This document shows, one piece after another, positions 24,338-32,122 of a DNA stretch of 33,967 bases. The stretch is from Candidatus Pacearchaeota archaeon (GTDB lineage Archaea > Nanobdellota > Nanobdellia > Pacearchaeales > GW2011-AR1), in assembly GCA_017609045.1 (NCBI GenBank), contig JAFCES010000001.1:1-33967 (forward strand), in the 5' to 3' direction. The position numbers were made by a program, and so were the translations under genes. The stretch's first letter is position 1, and each line of letters starts with the position of its first letter. The notes beneath the pieces are model-generated. The model worked only from the letters and a program-made list of their open reading frames with translations, searched no databases and was not told where the DNA came from.

Positions 24338-25372
24338 ATGATAGAAGAAAAGATGTTTAAAAAAGTATCTATATTTGTTTCTTTAGGAGTTCTTGCTGTA
24401 CTGACTATCCTTGTTCTTTCACCTCTACTGACAGCTATCATTACAGGTCTTATCCTTTCTTATATCTTTTATCCAGCCTATAAAAAAATTCACAAAAGAG
24501 TAAAGGAAAAAAATATCTCCGCCTTAATAATAATTTTGTTTGTACTTTTTCTTATTTTTGTTCCTTTGTGGTTTTTATTGCCATTAGCTGTAAAGCAGAT
24601 TTTTGATATCTACCTTTACCTGCAAAACATAAATCTATTAGAAATTATAAGAGAAATATTCCCTTCCCTCGCACAGACAGAGTTTTCGAGAGATTTTGCA
24701 GTCGCTCTCAACACTTTCCTCTCAAGCATAGCTAGCAGAATCTTCTCAGGCTTTTCTTCTATCCTCCTTAACTTACCCTCCCTTCTGCTAAAAGCGGTAG
24801 TTGTATTTTTTGTTTTCTTTTTTGGAATGAGAGATGCGGAACTTTTCATAAATTATTTCAAAAGCCTCTCTCCTTTCTCCAAGTCTCTAGAAAAAGACTT
24901 AAAACAAAAGTTTAAAAATATAACAAGTTCTGTTATCTATGGTTTTATTATCGTCGGAATTTTACAGGGTATTTTGACTGGTATAGGGCTTTTCATTTTT
25001 AGAATGCCTAACGCCATCCTTCTTACTATTCTTGCTATCCTTGGAGCTATTATACCTGTTTTAGGGGCATGGGTTGTTTGGCTTCCCTCTTCTGTATATT
25101 TAATATTCTCAGGACACTTGTTTTTAGGAATGGGCCTTGCCCTGTATGGGGGTTTGTTTGTCTCATGGGTAGATAATGTGATAAGACCCTATATTGTTGC
25201 AAGAAAAACTAAAATTTCTTCTGCAGTTGTTTTAATAGGAATGATAGGAGGTTTAATAGTGTTTGGAATATTGGGGTTGATAATTGGTCCTCTGATTCTC
25301 TCTTATTTACTAATCTTCTTAGATGCATATAGAAAAAAGAAATTTCCAGCTTTGTTTTTTCAGGGATCGTAG
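24338..25372 (+). CDS. AI-2E family transporter-like membrane protein
   Basis: This 344-residue protein has about eight membrane helices, a soluble helical stretch at about 90-140, and the conserved C-terminal family segment around LGAIIPVLGAWVVWLPSSVY and DNVIRPYIVARKTKIS. PF01594 members include bacterial exporters and Na+/H+ antiporters; AI-2 transport itself is poorly supported, and in archaea the substrate is unknown. The gene stands alone with its own promoter. Confidence 0.87.
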   Translation: MIEEKMFKKVSIFVSLGVLAVLTILVLSPLLTAIITGLILSYIFYPAYKKIHKRVKEKNISALIIILFVLFLIFVPLWFLLPLAVKQIFDIYLYLQNINLLEIIREIFPSLAQTEFSRDFAVALNTFLSSIASRIFSGFSSILLNLPSLLLKAVVVFFVFFFGMRDAELFINYFKSLSPFSKSLEKDLKQKFKNITSSVIYGFIIVGILQGILTGIGLFIFRMPNAILLTILAILGAIIPVLGAWVVWLPSSVYLIFSGHLFLGMGLALYGGLFVSWVDNVIRPYIVARKTKISSAVVLIGMIGGLIVFGILGLIIGPLILSYLLIFLDAYRKKKFPALFFQGS

Positions 25373-25377
25373 CAAGA

Positions 25378-25385
25378 TATAAAAA
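25378..25385 (+). promoter_or_regulatory. TATA-like box for the AMP phosphorylase gene
   Basis: TATAAAAA lies about 38 bases before the ATG at 25419. Predicted initiation near 25406 would leave a short leader that includes the AGAGG ribosome binding site at 25411-25415. Confidence 0.45.
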
Positions 25386-25418
25386 GCTATTAGTCTTGAA
25401 AAAAATAAAAAGAGGAAA

Positions 25419-26888
25419 ATGAGGCTTAAAGTTAAATTTCTAAAACTCTTAGCAGGAAGGCCTGTTGCTATTCTTCACAAGAATTTTGCAGAAAAATCAG
25501 GTATTCATGTGGATGATAGAATTTATATTGAAAAAAAAGGAAAGAAAATTGCTGCTATTGTTGATATAGCTACCGGATTTTTGAAAGAAGGTGAAATAGC
25601 AATCTCAAGCGAAATCGCAAAAACCATAAAATTGAGGGAGAAAGGTATGGTGGATGTAGAGCCAGCTACAAAACCAGAAAGCCTCAACTTTATACATAAA
25701 AAACTAGATTGTAGGAAACTAAGTTTCCAGGAGATAAAACAAATCATTGATGATATAGTTAAAAATATTCTAACAGAGTCTGAGATAGCTTATTTCATCT
25801 CTGGTGTCCATAAATGTGGTATGTCTATGAAAGAAATACAATCCATGACAAAAGCGGTAGTAGATACAGGAAAAAAACTGAACTTAGAAGGAAGAGTAGT
25901 AGATAAACATTCCATAGGAGGAATTCCCGGTAGAACTACTCCAATAATAGTGTCTATTTGTTCCTCTGCTGGCTTGTTAATGCCAAAAACTTCTTCTCGT
26001 GCTATAACAACCCCTTCAGGAACAGCCGATGCTCTTGAAGTTATATGTAAAGTTAACTTTACTATTCCAGAAATTAAAAAAATACTGAAGAAGACTCACG
26101 CCTGTCTAGTATGGGGAGGGTCTCTTAACATTGCTCCGGCAGACGACAAGATAATACAAGTCGAGAGGCTTCTCAATCTCGATCCCGAACCCCAACTTCT
26201 GTCCAGTATCATGGCCAAAAAGTTAGCTGTTAACGCAAAGATTGTTCTAATTGATATTCCTTATGGAAAGAATGCAAAAGTAACAAAAAGAAAAGCAGAA
26301 AGTCTAGAAAGAAAATTCAAGAAGTTGGCGAGATATTTTGGTATAAAACTTGAATGTTCTCTTCAGAAGACAGAAGAACCTCTTTGTAGTGGGATAGGCC
26401 CAGCTTTGGAAATTTCAGATGTGATTAAAGTTTTGAGGAGAGAGGATCCTTGCCATAAACTTGAGGAAAGGGCCTTAGAATTATCTGGAAAACTTCTTGA
26501 GTTGGCAGGAAAAGCAAAGAAAGGAAAGGGGAAACAATTAGCTGAGAAAATTTTGGATTCTGGAGAAGCTTATAAAAAATTCAAGGAAATAGTGAAAGCT
26601 CAAGAAGGAAAAATTAATAACATCAAAAAGCAGAAGGCAAAATATAAACATAACATTAAAGCCGATAAAAAAGGAAAGATTAAAGAAATTAAAATTAAAC
26701 AACTTAATCAATTAGCGAGAATAGCTGGTTGTCCCTTAGATAAATTTGCTGGTTTATACCTTCATAAACATTTAGGGGATAAGGTCAAAAAAGGAGAGAA
26801 TATTTTAACAATCTACTCAGAGAATAAAATTGAGATGAGAGAAGCTATAAAATATTATAGAAAAAATAAACCAATAAAGTTTAAATAA
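25419..26888 (+). CDS. AMP phosphorylase
   Basis: This 489-residue protein belongs to the thymidine phosphorylase superfamily and has the N-terminal domain of about 85 residues that marks archaeal AMP phosphorylases. Landmarks are VVDKHSIGGIPGRTTP at 160-175, TSSRAITTPSGTADALEV at 191-208 and LNIAPADDKIIQVERLL. The enzyme splits NMPs with phosphate into a base and ribose-1,5-bisphosphate. The next enzyme is encoded at 7878. It has an AGAGG site just before the ATG. Confidence 0.93.
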   Translation: MRLKVKFLKLLAGRPVAILHKNFAEKSGIHVDDRIYIEKKGKKIAAIVDIATGFLKEGEIAISSEIAKTIKLREKGMVDVEPATKPESLNFIHKKLDCRKLSFQEIKQIIDDIVKNILTESEIAYFISGVHKCGMSMKEIQSMTKAVVDTGKKLNLEGRVVDKHSIGGIPGRTTPIIVSICSSAGLLMPKTSSRAITTPSGTADALEVICKVNFTIPEIKKILKKTHACLVWGGSLNIAPADDKIIQVERLLNLDPEPQLLSSIMAKKLAVNAKIVLIDIPYGKNAKVTKRKAESLERKFKKLARYFGIKLECSLQKTEEPLCSGIGPALEISDVIKVLRREDPCHKLEERALELSGKLLELAGKAKKGKGKQLAEKILDSGEAYKKFKEIVKAQEGKINNIKKQKAKYKHNIKADKKGKIKEIKIKQLNQLARIAGCPLDKFAGLYLHKHLGDKVKKGENILTIYSENKIEMREAIKYYRKNKPIKFK

Positions 26889-26895
26889 ACTGAGG

Positions 26896-26903
26896 TATAA
26901 AAA
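26896..26903 (+). promoter_or_regulatory. TATA-like box before the antiporter gene
   Basis: TATAAAAA lies eight bases after the AMP phosphorylase stop and about 75 bases before the antiporter ATG, so a leader of about 50 bases is predicted. That leader contains a purine-rich AGAGGAGG and a short open frame overlapping the antiporter start. Confidence 0.4.
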
Positions 26904-26974
26904 AGAAAAAAGAGGAGGACCATAAAGAGGAAAATGATAGAAAGGAAAATTCCTGAGAATTTGGTTATATTGCA

Positions 26975-28678
26975 ATGTTAGACATATTCATACAACTAAG
27001 CTTACTAATTTTAGTAGCTCTTGTCATTTCTTTCCTTGCAAGAATTTTTAGACAGCCAATAATCATAGCTTACATTTTAACAGGTATTTTAGTTAGTAAC
27101 TTCTTCCTTAAAATTATCTCAGAAAATGAAACTGTTTTGACTTTATCGCAGTTTGGGGTAGCTTTTCTTTTATTTATGGTTGGCTTGCATCTAAATCCAA
27201 AAGTAATAAAAGAAGTGGGCTTTATCTCTTTAGTTGTAGGGATAATTCAAATTATTTTCACTGCTCTTATTAGCTTTTTCCTTGCCTCTTTTCTTGGATT
27301 TTCTTTTATCGCTTCTGTTTATATTGCTCTTGCTTTAACTTTCTCTTCAACAATTATAATCACAAAAATTCTTTCAGATAAACAGGATATAGATAGTTTA
27401 TATGGAAAAATATCTGTTGGAATACTTATCTTGCAAGATATTGTTGTTATTTTTATCCTGATGCTTCTCTCATATTTTTCTGCCGACTTTACCTTAAATA
27501 TTTCTTCTTTCTCAGTTTTTTATGCTGTCCTCGCTTTTGTAGGTTTAATTTTTGCAAGTATCTATATTCTGCCAAGTATTACTAAATTTGTAGCAAGAAA
27601 TCAAGAACTTCTTTTTCTTTTTGCTATCGGTTGGTGTTTTTTTCTGGCTTCCTTATTTTTTAAGCTTGGTTTTAGTATGGAAATTGGAGCCTTACTTGCA
27701 GGTATGTCTCTTTCTGTTTCTCCTTATCATATAGAAATGGCCTCAAAAGTTCGCCCATTAAGAGATTTTTTTATTATAATATTCTTTATTTTGCTTGGTT
27801 TACAAATAAACATAACAGAAATCCAGAATATAATAAAACCAGCACTAATTTTTTCAGGTTTTGTTATTTTGTTTAAGTTTTTAGTCTTAATTATTCCTTT
27901 AGGTTTTGCAGGCTATTCAAAAAGAACAGGTTTTTTCACCGGAGTTTCTTTAGGGCAAATATCTGAGTTTTCTTTTATTCTAGTGGCTTTGGGAGTTTCT
28001 TTAGGGCATATATCTTCACAAATTCTTTCGCTTATCACTTTAACTGGAATTATTACTATAGCCTTTTCCACTTATATGATGATTTATTCAAATAAAATTT
28101 TTCCTCTAATTTCTAAATCACTAAGCATATTTGAAAAAAAGAAAATAAAAGAAAGAGAATTGAAAAGGAAGAAATATGATTTTATCCTTTTTGGATATAA
28201 CCGTATAGGATTTTCTATTCTTAAAAGTTTATCTAAGTTAAAAAGAAATTATCTTGTTGTCGATTTCAATCCAGAAACAGTAAAAAAACTTGCATCTAAA
28301 AAAATAAATTGTGTATATGGTGATGCAGAAGATACAGAGTTTTTACAAGACTTAAGGATAGAAAAAGCTAAACTTGTTATCTCTACCATTCCCGATCCTG
28401 AAATCAACCTTCTCATACTTAATAAAATAAGACAATCTAATGAAAAAAGTATAGTGATATTAACTGCACATCAGATTTCTCATGCTTTAAAATTTTACAA
28501 TCAAGGAACAGACTATGTCATCCTTCCTCACTTTCTCGGCGGACAATATACTTCCAAACTAATAGAAAAATTTAGGACAAGAAAAAAACTTTACGAAAAA
28601 GAAAAAAATAAGCAGATTGAAAATTTGAAAGAAAGATTGGAGGAAGGACACGAACATCCAAGAATAGAGAAACATTAA
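26975..28678 (+). CDS. Kef-type monovalent cation/proton antiporter with TrkA-N domain
   Basis: This 567-residue CPA2-family protein has about 12 membrane helices over residues 1-380, with FRQPIIIAYILTGILVSN near the start and the LALTFSSTIIITKIL segment in the transport core. A cytoplasmic nucleotide-binding Rossmann domain runs from about 401 to 530 (FGYNRIG and VYGDAEDTEFL). The family exchanges K+ or Na+ for protons, gated by NAD(H)-type ligands. The C-terminal tail is Lys/Glu-rich. The ATG at 26975 has no close ribosome binding site; an upstream 15-codon frame overlaps it. Confidence 0.93.
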   Translation: MLDIFIQLSLLILVALVISFLARIFRQPIIIAYILTGILVSNFFLKIISENETVLTLSQFGVAFLLFMVGLHLNPKVIKEVGFISLVVGIIQIIFTALISFFLASFLGFSFIASVYIALALTFSSTIIITKILSDKQDIDSLYGKISVGILILQDIVVIFILMLLSYFSADFTLNISSFSVFYAVLAFVGLIFASIYILPSITKFVARNQELLFLFAIGWCFFLASLFFKLGFSMEIGALLAGMSLSVSPYHIEMASKVRPLRDFFIIIFFILLGLQINITEIQNIIKPALIFSGFVILFKFLVLIIPLGFAGYSKRTGFFTGVSLGQISEFSFILVALGVSLGHISSQILSLITLTGIITIAFSTYMMIYSNKIFPLISKSLSIFEKKKIKERELKRKKYDFILFGYNRIGFSILKSLSKLKRNYLVVDFNPETVKKLASKKINCVYGDAEDTEFLQDLRIEKAKLVISTIPDPEINLLILNKIRQSNEKSIVILTAHQISHALKFYNQGTDYVILPHFLGGQYTSKLIEKFRTRKKLYEKEKNKQIENLKERLEEGHEHPRIEKH

Positions 28679-28764
28679 AAACTCAACAAATCTTTGTAAT
28701 TAGCTTAAATTTTGTTTCTGCTTGGGACTTTTTTGGGTATGTTAAAGATGTTAATGGAACTGCC

Positions 28765-30816
28765 TTGAATAATTCTCTTATTAATATTACCTTTTGGACT
28801 ATGGGGGGAGGTCCTCCTTCACTTGTTGGTTCTAATTCAACAACTTCAAATGAATTAGGATGGTTTAATATAAGTAATGTCCATCAAAATGCAAGTTATT
28901 TTTATAAGCCAGTTGTAACACATACAAATTCTACAACAAATGCTACTGATTATATTGGGCAATCTCTCCCACATTTTCCGTTTGCAGAATTTAATGGTAC
29001 AACAGATATTAATTTTTATTTAAGGCCTGCAGGAACAATTAATATTACTGCAATTAACAGGAGTGGAGACAGAATTAGCTTTATGTATCAAATTAAAGAT
29101 ACTAAATTAGGTTTTCCTATTGCAGAAAATTTTGGGAGTTATGTTTCAGAAGCAAATATTTATGTTCCAAGAGATAGAAATTATTCAGTTATGATTTATC
29201 CTAATCAAAGTTTGCCTGTTGTTTTTAACTGGAATAATTTTTCTTCAAATGCTTCTTATGAATTTGGCCAAGAATATCCTACTACAAATTTATCAAGCTA
29301 TAATGTGACGACACATACAGTTCATAAACAATTTAATTGTACAGAGAGTTTAATAAGAGTGACAGGATATATTCAAAACTCTTCTGGTGATGATTTTTTA
29401 GATTGGAATGAATTTACAGTTGTTCCATTTTTACTTGAGCCAGGAAATATGGTTTATTTAAGTAATGATGTAGGAATGCCTTATAATATGAGTGCTTGGA
29501 AAAATCCTGCCCAAACTGATGAATATAATTTAACTTCTGGTTGGTATAATATAACTTTGCCAGGACCAGCTGAATCAGCAACTTATATTTTATTTGCAAC
29601 AGCAAGAAATGGAACAAATTATTATGGAAGTTTTAGAAATATAACGTTAAATTATAGCAGCTCATCTACTGAACTTAATTTTACAATGTACCCTTTAATG
29701 TCAACAGATTGGGGGGCAGCAAATAGCAATATTACTTTAAAAAGAGCTACTAATTGGAATTCAATAAATATATCAACAGCAAGACAACAATTTAATTTAG
29801 TTAATGAAACTAATTCAACTTTAGCAAATATTAGTATATATCTTGAAATAACTCTTGATTATTCTGATTATGATTGTATGGAATTCACTTTTACAACTGA
29901 TATTTCTTCTGGAGATGCAAGTTTTTATCTTCCTTTAATAAATGAAACAGGAGTTAAAGAAATAAATGTTTTTGCTATGAGTGGAGCGCAAGGCGGGGAT
30001 GGCGGTGCTTATGCTCCTAAAAGAGTTTCTTTTGATGTTGAAGAAATTCATGAAAATAATAATATTACTTTAAGTGTATGGGAGCCAAGAGCCAGAGAAG
30101 CTGACTTAGGGCAGAATATTTTTATTGAACTTTATCTTTCAAATTCAACTTGTGATGTTCCAAATCCTCCTGATGGATGTGGAATTGGAGCATTTGGCCC
30201 TAACGAGGCTCAGACAAGAGATAATTTTAGTCCTTTATCTGCAATAATTGGTGGTGGAAAAATTAGTTTTAGAATGGGTTATGGAGATATTGAAATTCAT
30301 TATGTAAATGTTGATATGTTAGCTTCTGGACCTCCTGATGTAGCATTTGATAATGCTGCAAATACATCAAGAGGTTCATCAACAGGAAGTGCATTTAGCT
30401 CAGCTTTAAGGTTTGGCTCTATGGGTCCGACAATTTATGATTATGTTTTAGTTTCAATTCCTTACACACAAGGTTCAACAAGCCAAACTGGATTAAATGA
30501 AAATGCGGATGTTAATATGAGTATTCCATTATTTTTTACAGGAGATGATGTAGATGTTCTTATTTGGAATACTGATGAAAATGGAACTGATGCAGCAGCT
30601 TTAGCAGGAAATTATTCTCATTATTCTGCTCATCAATCTGAATGGGGAATTTTAATGAATCAATCAAATTGCACTCGAAGTGTTTCTGAATTTAACTCAA
30701 CAAATCCTTGTTATCTTGATACAAATAATAATCAAATATGGATTAGAATTCCACACTTTGATGGAAATGAGCCAAGTATAAGTGGTACTGTTCTTGCCTC
30801 TGCTCCAAAAATTTAG
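28765..30816 (+). CDS. Sequon-rich secreted surface protein, main body (5' end and 3' end disrupted)
   Basis: This beta-rich protein of 683 residues is very rich in Asn, Ser, Thr and aromatic residues, with about 40 N-x-S/T sites and few Lys, typical of an exported, heavily N-glycosylated surface protein. The only in-frame canonical start is the TTG at 28765, but the frame stays open back to 28621. Before the TTG it encodes IFVISLNFVSAWDFFGYVKD, which looks like the end of a signal peptide and the start of a carboxypeptidase-regulatory-like Ig fold. The N-terminus is therefore missing or uses an odd start. The stop at 30814-30816 probably results from a frameshift, because the next frame continues into an anchor domain. 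No specific function is recognised. Confidence 0.8.
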   Translation: MNNSLINITFWTMGGGPPSLVGSNSTTSNELGWFNISNVHQNASYFYKPVVTHTNSTTNATDYIGQSLPHFPFAEFNGTTDINFYLRPAGTINITAINRSGDRISFMYQIKDTKLGFPIAENFGSYVSEANIYVPRDRNYSVMIYPNQSLPVVFNWNNFSSNASYEFGQEYPTTNLSSYNVTTHTVHKQFNCTESLIRVTGYIQNSSGDDFLDWNEFTVVPFLLEPGNMVYLSNDVGMPYNMSAWKNPAQTDEYNLTSGWYNITLPGPAESATYILFATARNGTNYYGSFRNITLNYSSSSTELNFTMYPLMSTDWGAANSNITLKRATNWNSINISTARQQFNLVNETNSTLANISIYLEITLDYSDYDCMEFTFTTDISSGDASFYLPLINETGVKEINVFAMSGAQGGDGGAYAPKRVSFDVEEIHENNNITLSVWEPRAREADLGQNIFIELYLSNSTCDVPNPPDGCGIGAFGPNEAQTRDNFSPLSAIIGGGKISFRMGYGDIEIHYVNVDMLASGPPDVAFDNAANTSRGSSTGSAFSSALRFGSMGPTIYDYVLVSIPYTQGSTSQTGLNENADVNMSIPLFFTGDDVDVLIWNTDENGTDAAALAGNYSHYSAHQSEWGILMNQSNCTRSVSEFNSTNPCYLDTNNNQIWIRIPHFDGNEPSISGTVLASAPKI

Positions 30817-31250
30817 ATGAGAAAGAGCCTTTAACAAAGGAGTTTGCCATAAAATATAGAGTAAGAATAAAAATTAATAATAAAATCCATTATGTAGGTG
30901 TAGTAGATTTGACAGAAACAACAGCAACAATAAATGTAACAAGTGAGCCACAACAAGCTACTTTAACAATAGGACAGGAAAAGAAATTTGAAGTTACAAA
31001 TGATACCTATTATGATTTAAGTGTCAAGTTAAATGGCATAAAAAATAACAAGGCAAATATAACAATTCAGGCAATACAACAAGAGATTTTACCAGAAGAA
31101 AAGCCAATCAAGGAGAAAGAAAAAATTGTGAAAAAGGCGGAAGAAAAAATAAAAGATATATTAAGCAAATGGTTCTGGGTGATAATTGTAGCAGTATTGA
31201 TAATAATAGCTTATATTATTTACATGAAGAAATTCAAGGAAAATTTATAA
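30771..31250 (+). CDS. C-terminal anchor domain of the surface protein, in a shifted frame
   Basis: The -1 frame relative to the preceding gene is open from 30771 to the TAA at 31250. The first plausible independent start is a TTG at 30909, which would cut off about 35 coherent residues (KEFAIKYRVRIKIN, then KIHYVGVVDLTETTATINV). The protein has a small beta domain with YYDLSVKLNGIKNNKANITI, of a type I recall at the C-termini of DPANN surface proteins, then a Lys/Glu stalk, one membrane helix (WFWVIIVAVLIIIAYIIYM) and a basic end. This is the expected C-terminus of a cell-surface protein. It most likely belongs to the 28765 gene, separated by a one-base shift near the A5 run at 30807-30811. 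Confidence 0.72.
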   Translation, partial: AKYKWYCSCLCSKNLDEKEPLTKEFAIKYRVRIKINNKIHYVGVVDLTETTATINVTSEPQQATLTIGQEKKFEVTNDTYYDLSVKLNGIKNNKANITIQAIQQEILPEEKPIKEKEKIVKKAEEKIKDILSKWFWVIIVAVLIIIAYIIYMKKFKENL

Positions 31251-31295
31251 ATATTGGTTTCTTTTTATCTAAAGTGGAGGTATATAGAGATAAAT

Positions 31296-31595
31296 ATGAT
31301 GGAAAGTTATATTGAACAGCTTGTGGATTATTTTAAGAAAAATCTTGCTAAGGGCTATACTATAGAGAGTTTAAAGTGGGCTCTGATTAATCAGGGTTAT
31401 TCAAGAACAGAGGTCGAAAGAGCAATAAAATTAACTAATGAGGAGCTGGCTAGAGAAGCTCCAAAGCTAAAGGAAAAGCCAATCATAAAAGTAGAAAGAG
31501 AACCTCTATTACAAGAAATAGAACCAGAAAAGCCAAGTTTTTCTGATAAAATTAAATATTTCTTCAGAGGTTTAAGAGAAATTTTCAGAAGCTGA
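31296..31595 (+). CDS. Small conserved-type hypothetical protein (99 aa)
   Basis: This soluble 99-residue protein has an N-terminal helical domain containing LVDYFKKNLAKGYTIESL and the WALINQGYSRTEVERAI helix (about 25-42). A Pro/Glu/Lys linker and a basic amphipathic C-terminal helix with aromatic residues (IKYFFRGLREIFRS), which may touch a membrane or nucleic acid, follow. I recall similar short proteins in DPANN genomes but no function. The ATG at 31296 (or the next codon) is preferred over a TTG at 31254 because GGAGG at 31276-31280 lies upstream and the family-like sequence begins there. Confidence 0.65.
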   Translation: MMESYIEQLVDYFKKNLAKGYTIESLKWALINQGYSRTEVERAIKLTNEELAREAPKLKEKPIIKVEREPLLQEIEPEKPSFSDKIKYFFRGLREIFRS

Positions 31596-31603
31596 TTTTT
31601 AAA

Positions 31604-31740
31604 CGCCGCTGCCCGGAATCGAACCGGGATGCCCCGAAGGGCCCAGGTTGCTTGTTCTGACACCACCAAAGGAGATGGTGCGGAAGAACCTTGGTTCTTC
31701 TGCTCTCAAGCCTGGTGCAATACCATTATGCGACAGCGGC
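31604..31740 (-). tRNA. tRNA-Ser(UGA) with a 56-nt intron
   Basis: On the minus strand a type II tRNA folds from two exons (31740-31705 and 31648-31604). The acceptor stem is GCCGCTG/CAGCGGC with discriminator G. The D arm GCA/TGC carries the GG in its loop, and the anticodon stem is CCAGG/CCTGG with loop CTTGAGA. A 4-bp variable arm (GCCC-TTCG-GGGC) follows, then the T arm CCCGG-TTCGATT-CCGGG. G73, the variable arm and the TGA anticodon indicate serine. A15 and T48 form the expected Levitt pair. CCA is not encoded. The intron sits after position 37, the canonical archaeal place. Confidence 0.9.
31649..31704 (-). other. Archaeal-type tRNA intron (bulge-helix-loop)
   Basis: The exon bases CTTG (32-35) pair with CAAG in the intron, giving a 4-bp central helix. 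It is flanked by a 3-nt 5' segment AG|A and a 3-nt 3' bulge CA|A, which sets the cut sites. The outer intron helix expected in a full bulge-helix-bulge is not seen, so this is a relaxed (BHL) form. Inside the intron are two hairpins: an eight-base inverted repeat GAAGAACC/GGTTCTTC with an AA spacer, and CACCA...TGGTG. Confidence 0.8.
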
Positions 31741-31763
31741 TTGAATATACAAGAAAATAGACT

Positions 31764-31772
31764 CTTTTAAAT
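31764..31772 (-). promoter_or_regulatory. TATA box of the tRNA-Ser gene
   Basis: On the minus strand ATTTAAAAG is centred about 28 bases before the mature 5' end at 31740, a normal archaeal tRNA promoter spacing. Confidence 0.55.
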
Positions 31773-31834
31773 CTTACATTTAGAGATAGAACTAACTACT
31801 TGAGAAGGCTGGTCTTTATAAATAAAATAAAAAT

Positions 31835-32122
31835 TTAACCAAATAAACTTGACAAGCCTTCTGCCGCCTCACTAGGTTTTTCTTCTTCTTCTTTCTCTTC
31901 CTTTTCTCCTTTTTCTTCTTCAGCTACAGTGGTTGGTGCAGCAGCCAAAGTAGCAGTTTCTAATTCTTTAGCTATATCCACATCTCTTAAACTAGCCACT
32001 AACACTTTCACTTTAGCTTCATCTACTGGCTTTCCAGTTGCTTCTATCACTTTTTTCAAATTTTCTTCACTTACTGGTTGTCCTAACTTATGAAGTAATA
32101 GAGCAGCGTACGTGTATTCCAT
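31835..32122 (-). CDS. rpl12: Ribosomal stalk protein P1 (archaeal L12)
   Basis: This 95-residue acidic stalk protein has the archaeal dimerisation domain (MEYTYAALLLHKLGQPVSEE, then KKVIEATGKPVDEAKV), an Ala-rich hinge, a Glu/Lys tract, and the conserved factor-binding tail GLSSLFG at 89-95. It recruits translation GTPases. Its ATG abuts the L10 stop and has its own AGGAGG site at 32131-32136, consistent with the multiple copies of L12 needed per ribosome. Confidence 0.96.
   Translation of the reverse strand: MEYTYAALLLHKLGQPVSEENLKKVIEATGKPVDEAKVKVLVASLRDVDIAKELETATLAAAPTTVAEEEKGEKEEKEEEEKPSEAAEGLSSLFG

Noticed and set aside
29414..29617. Minus-strand open frame within the surface protein gene
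   Set aside because: It is a shadow of the sequon-rich coding strand and contains no recognisable protein features.
31397..31669. Minus-strand open frame overlapping the tRNA and the 99-residue protein gene
   Set aside because: It crosses the tRNA 3' half and the complement of a better coding frame, so it is not a gene.
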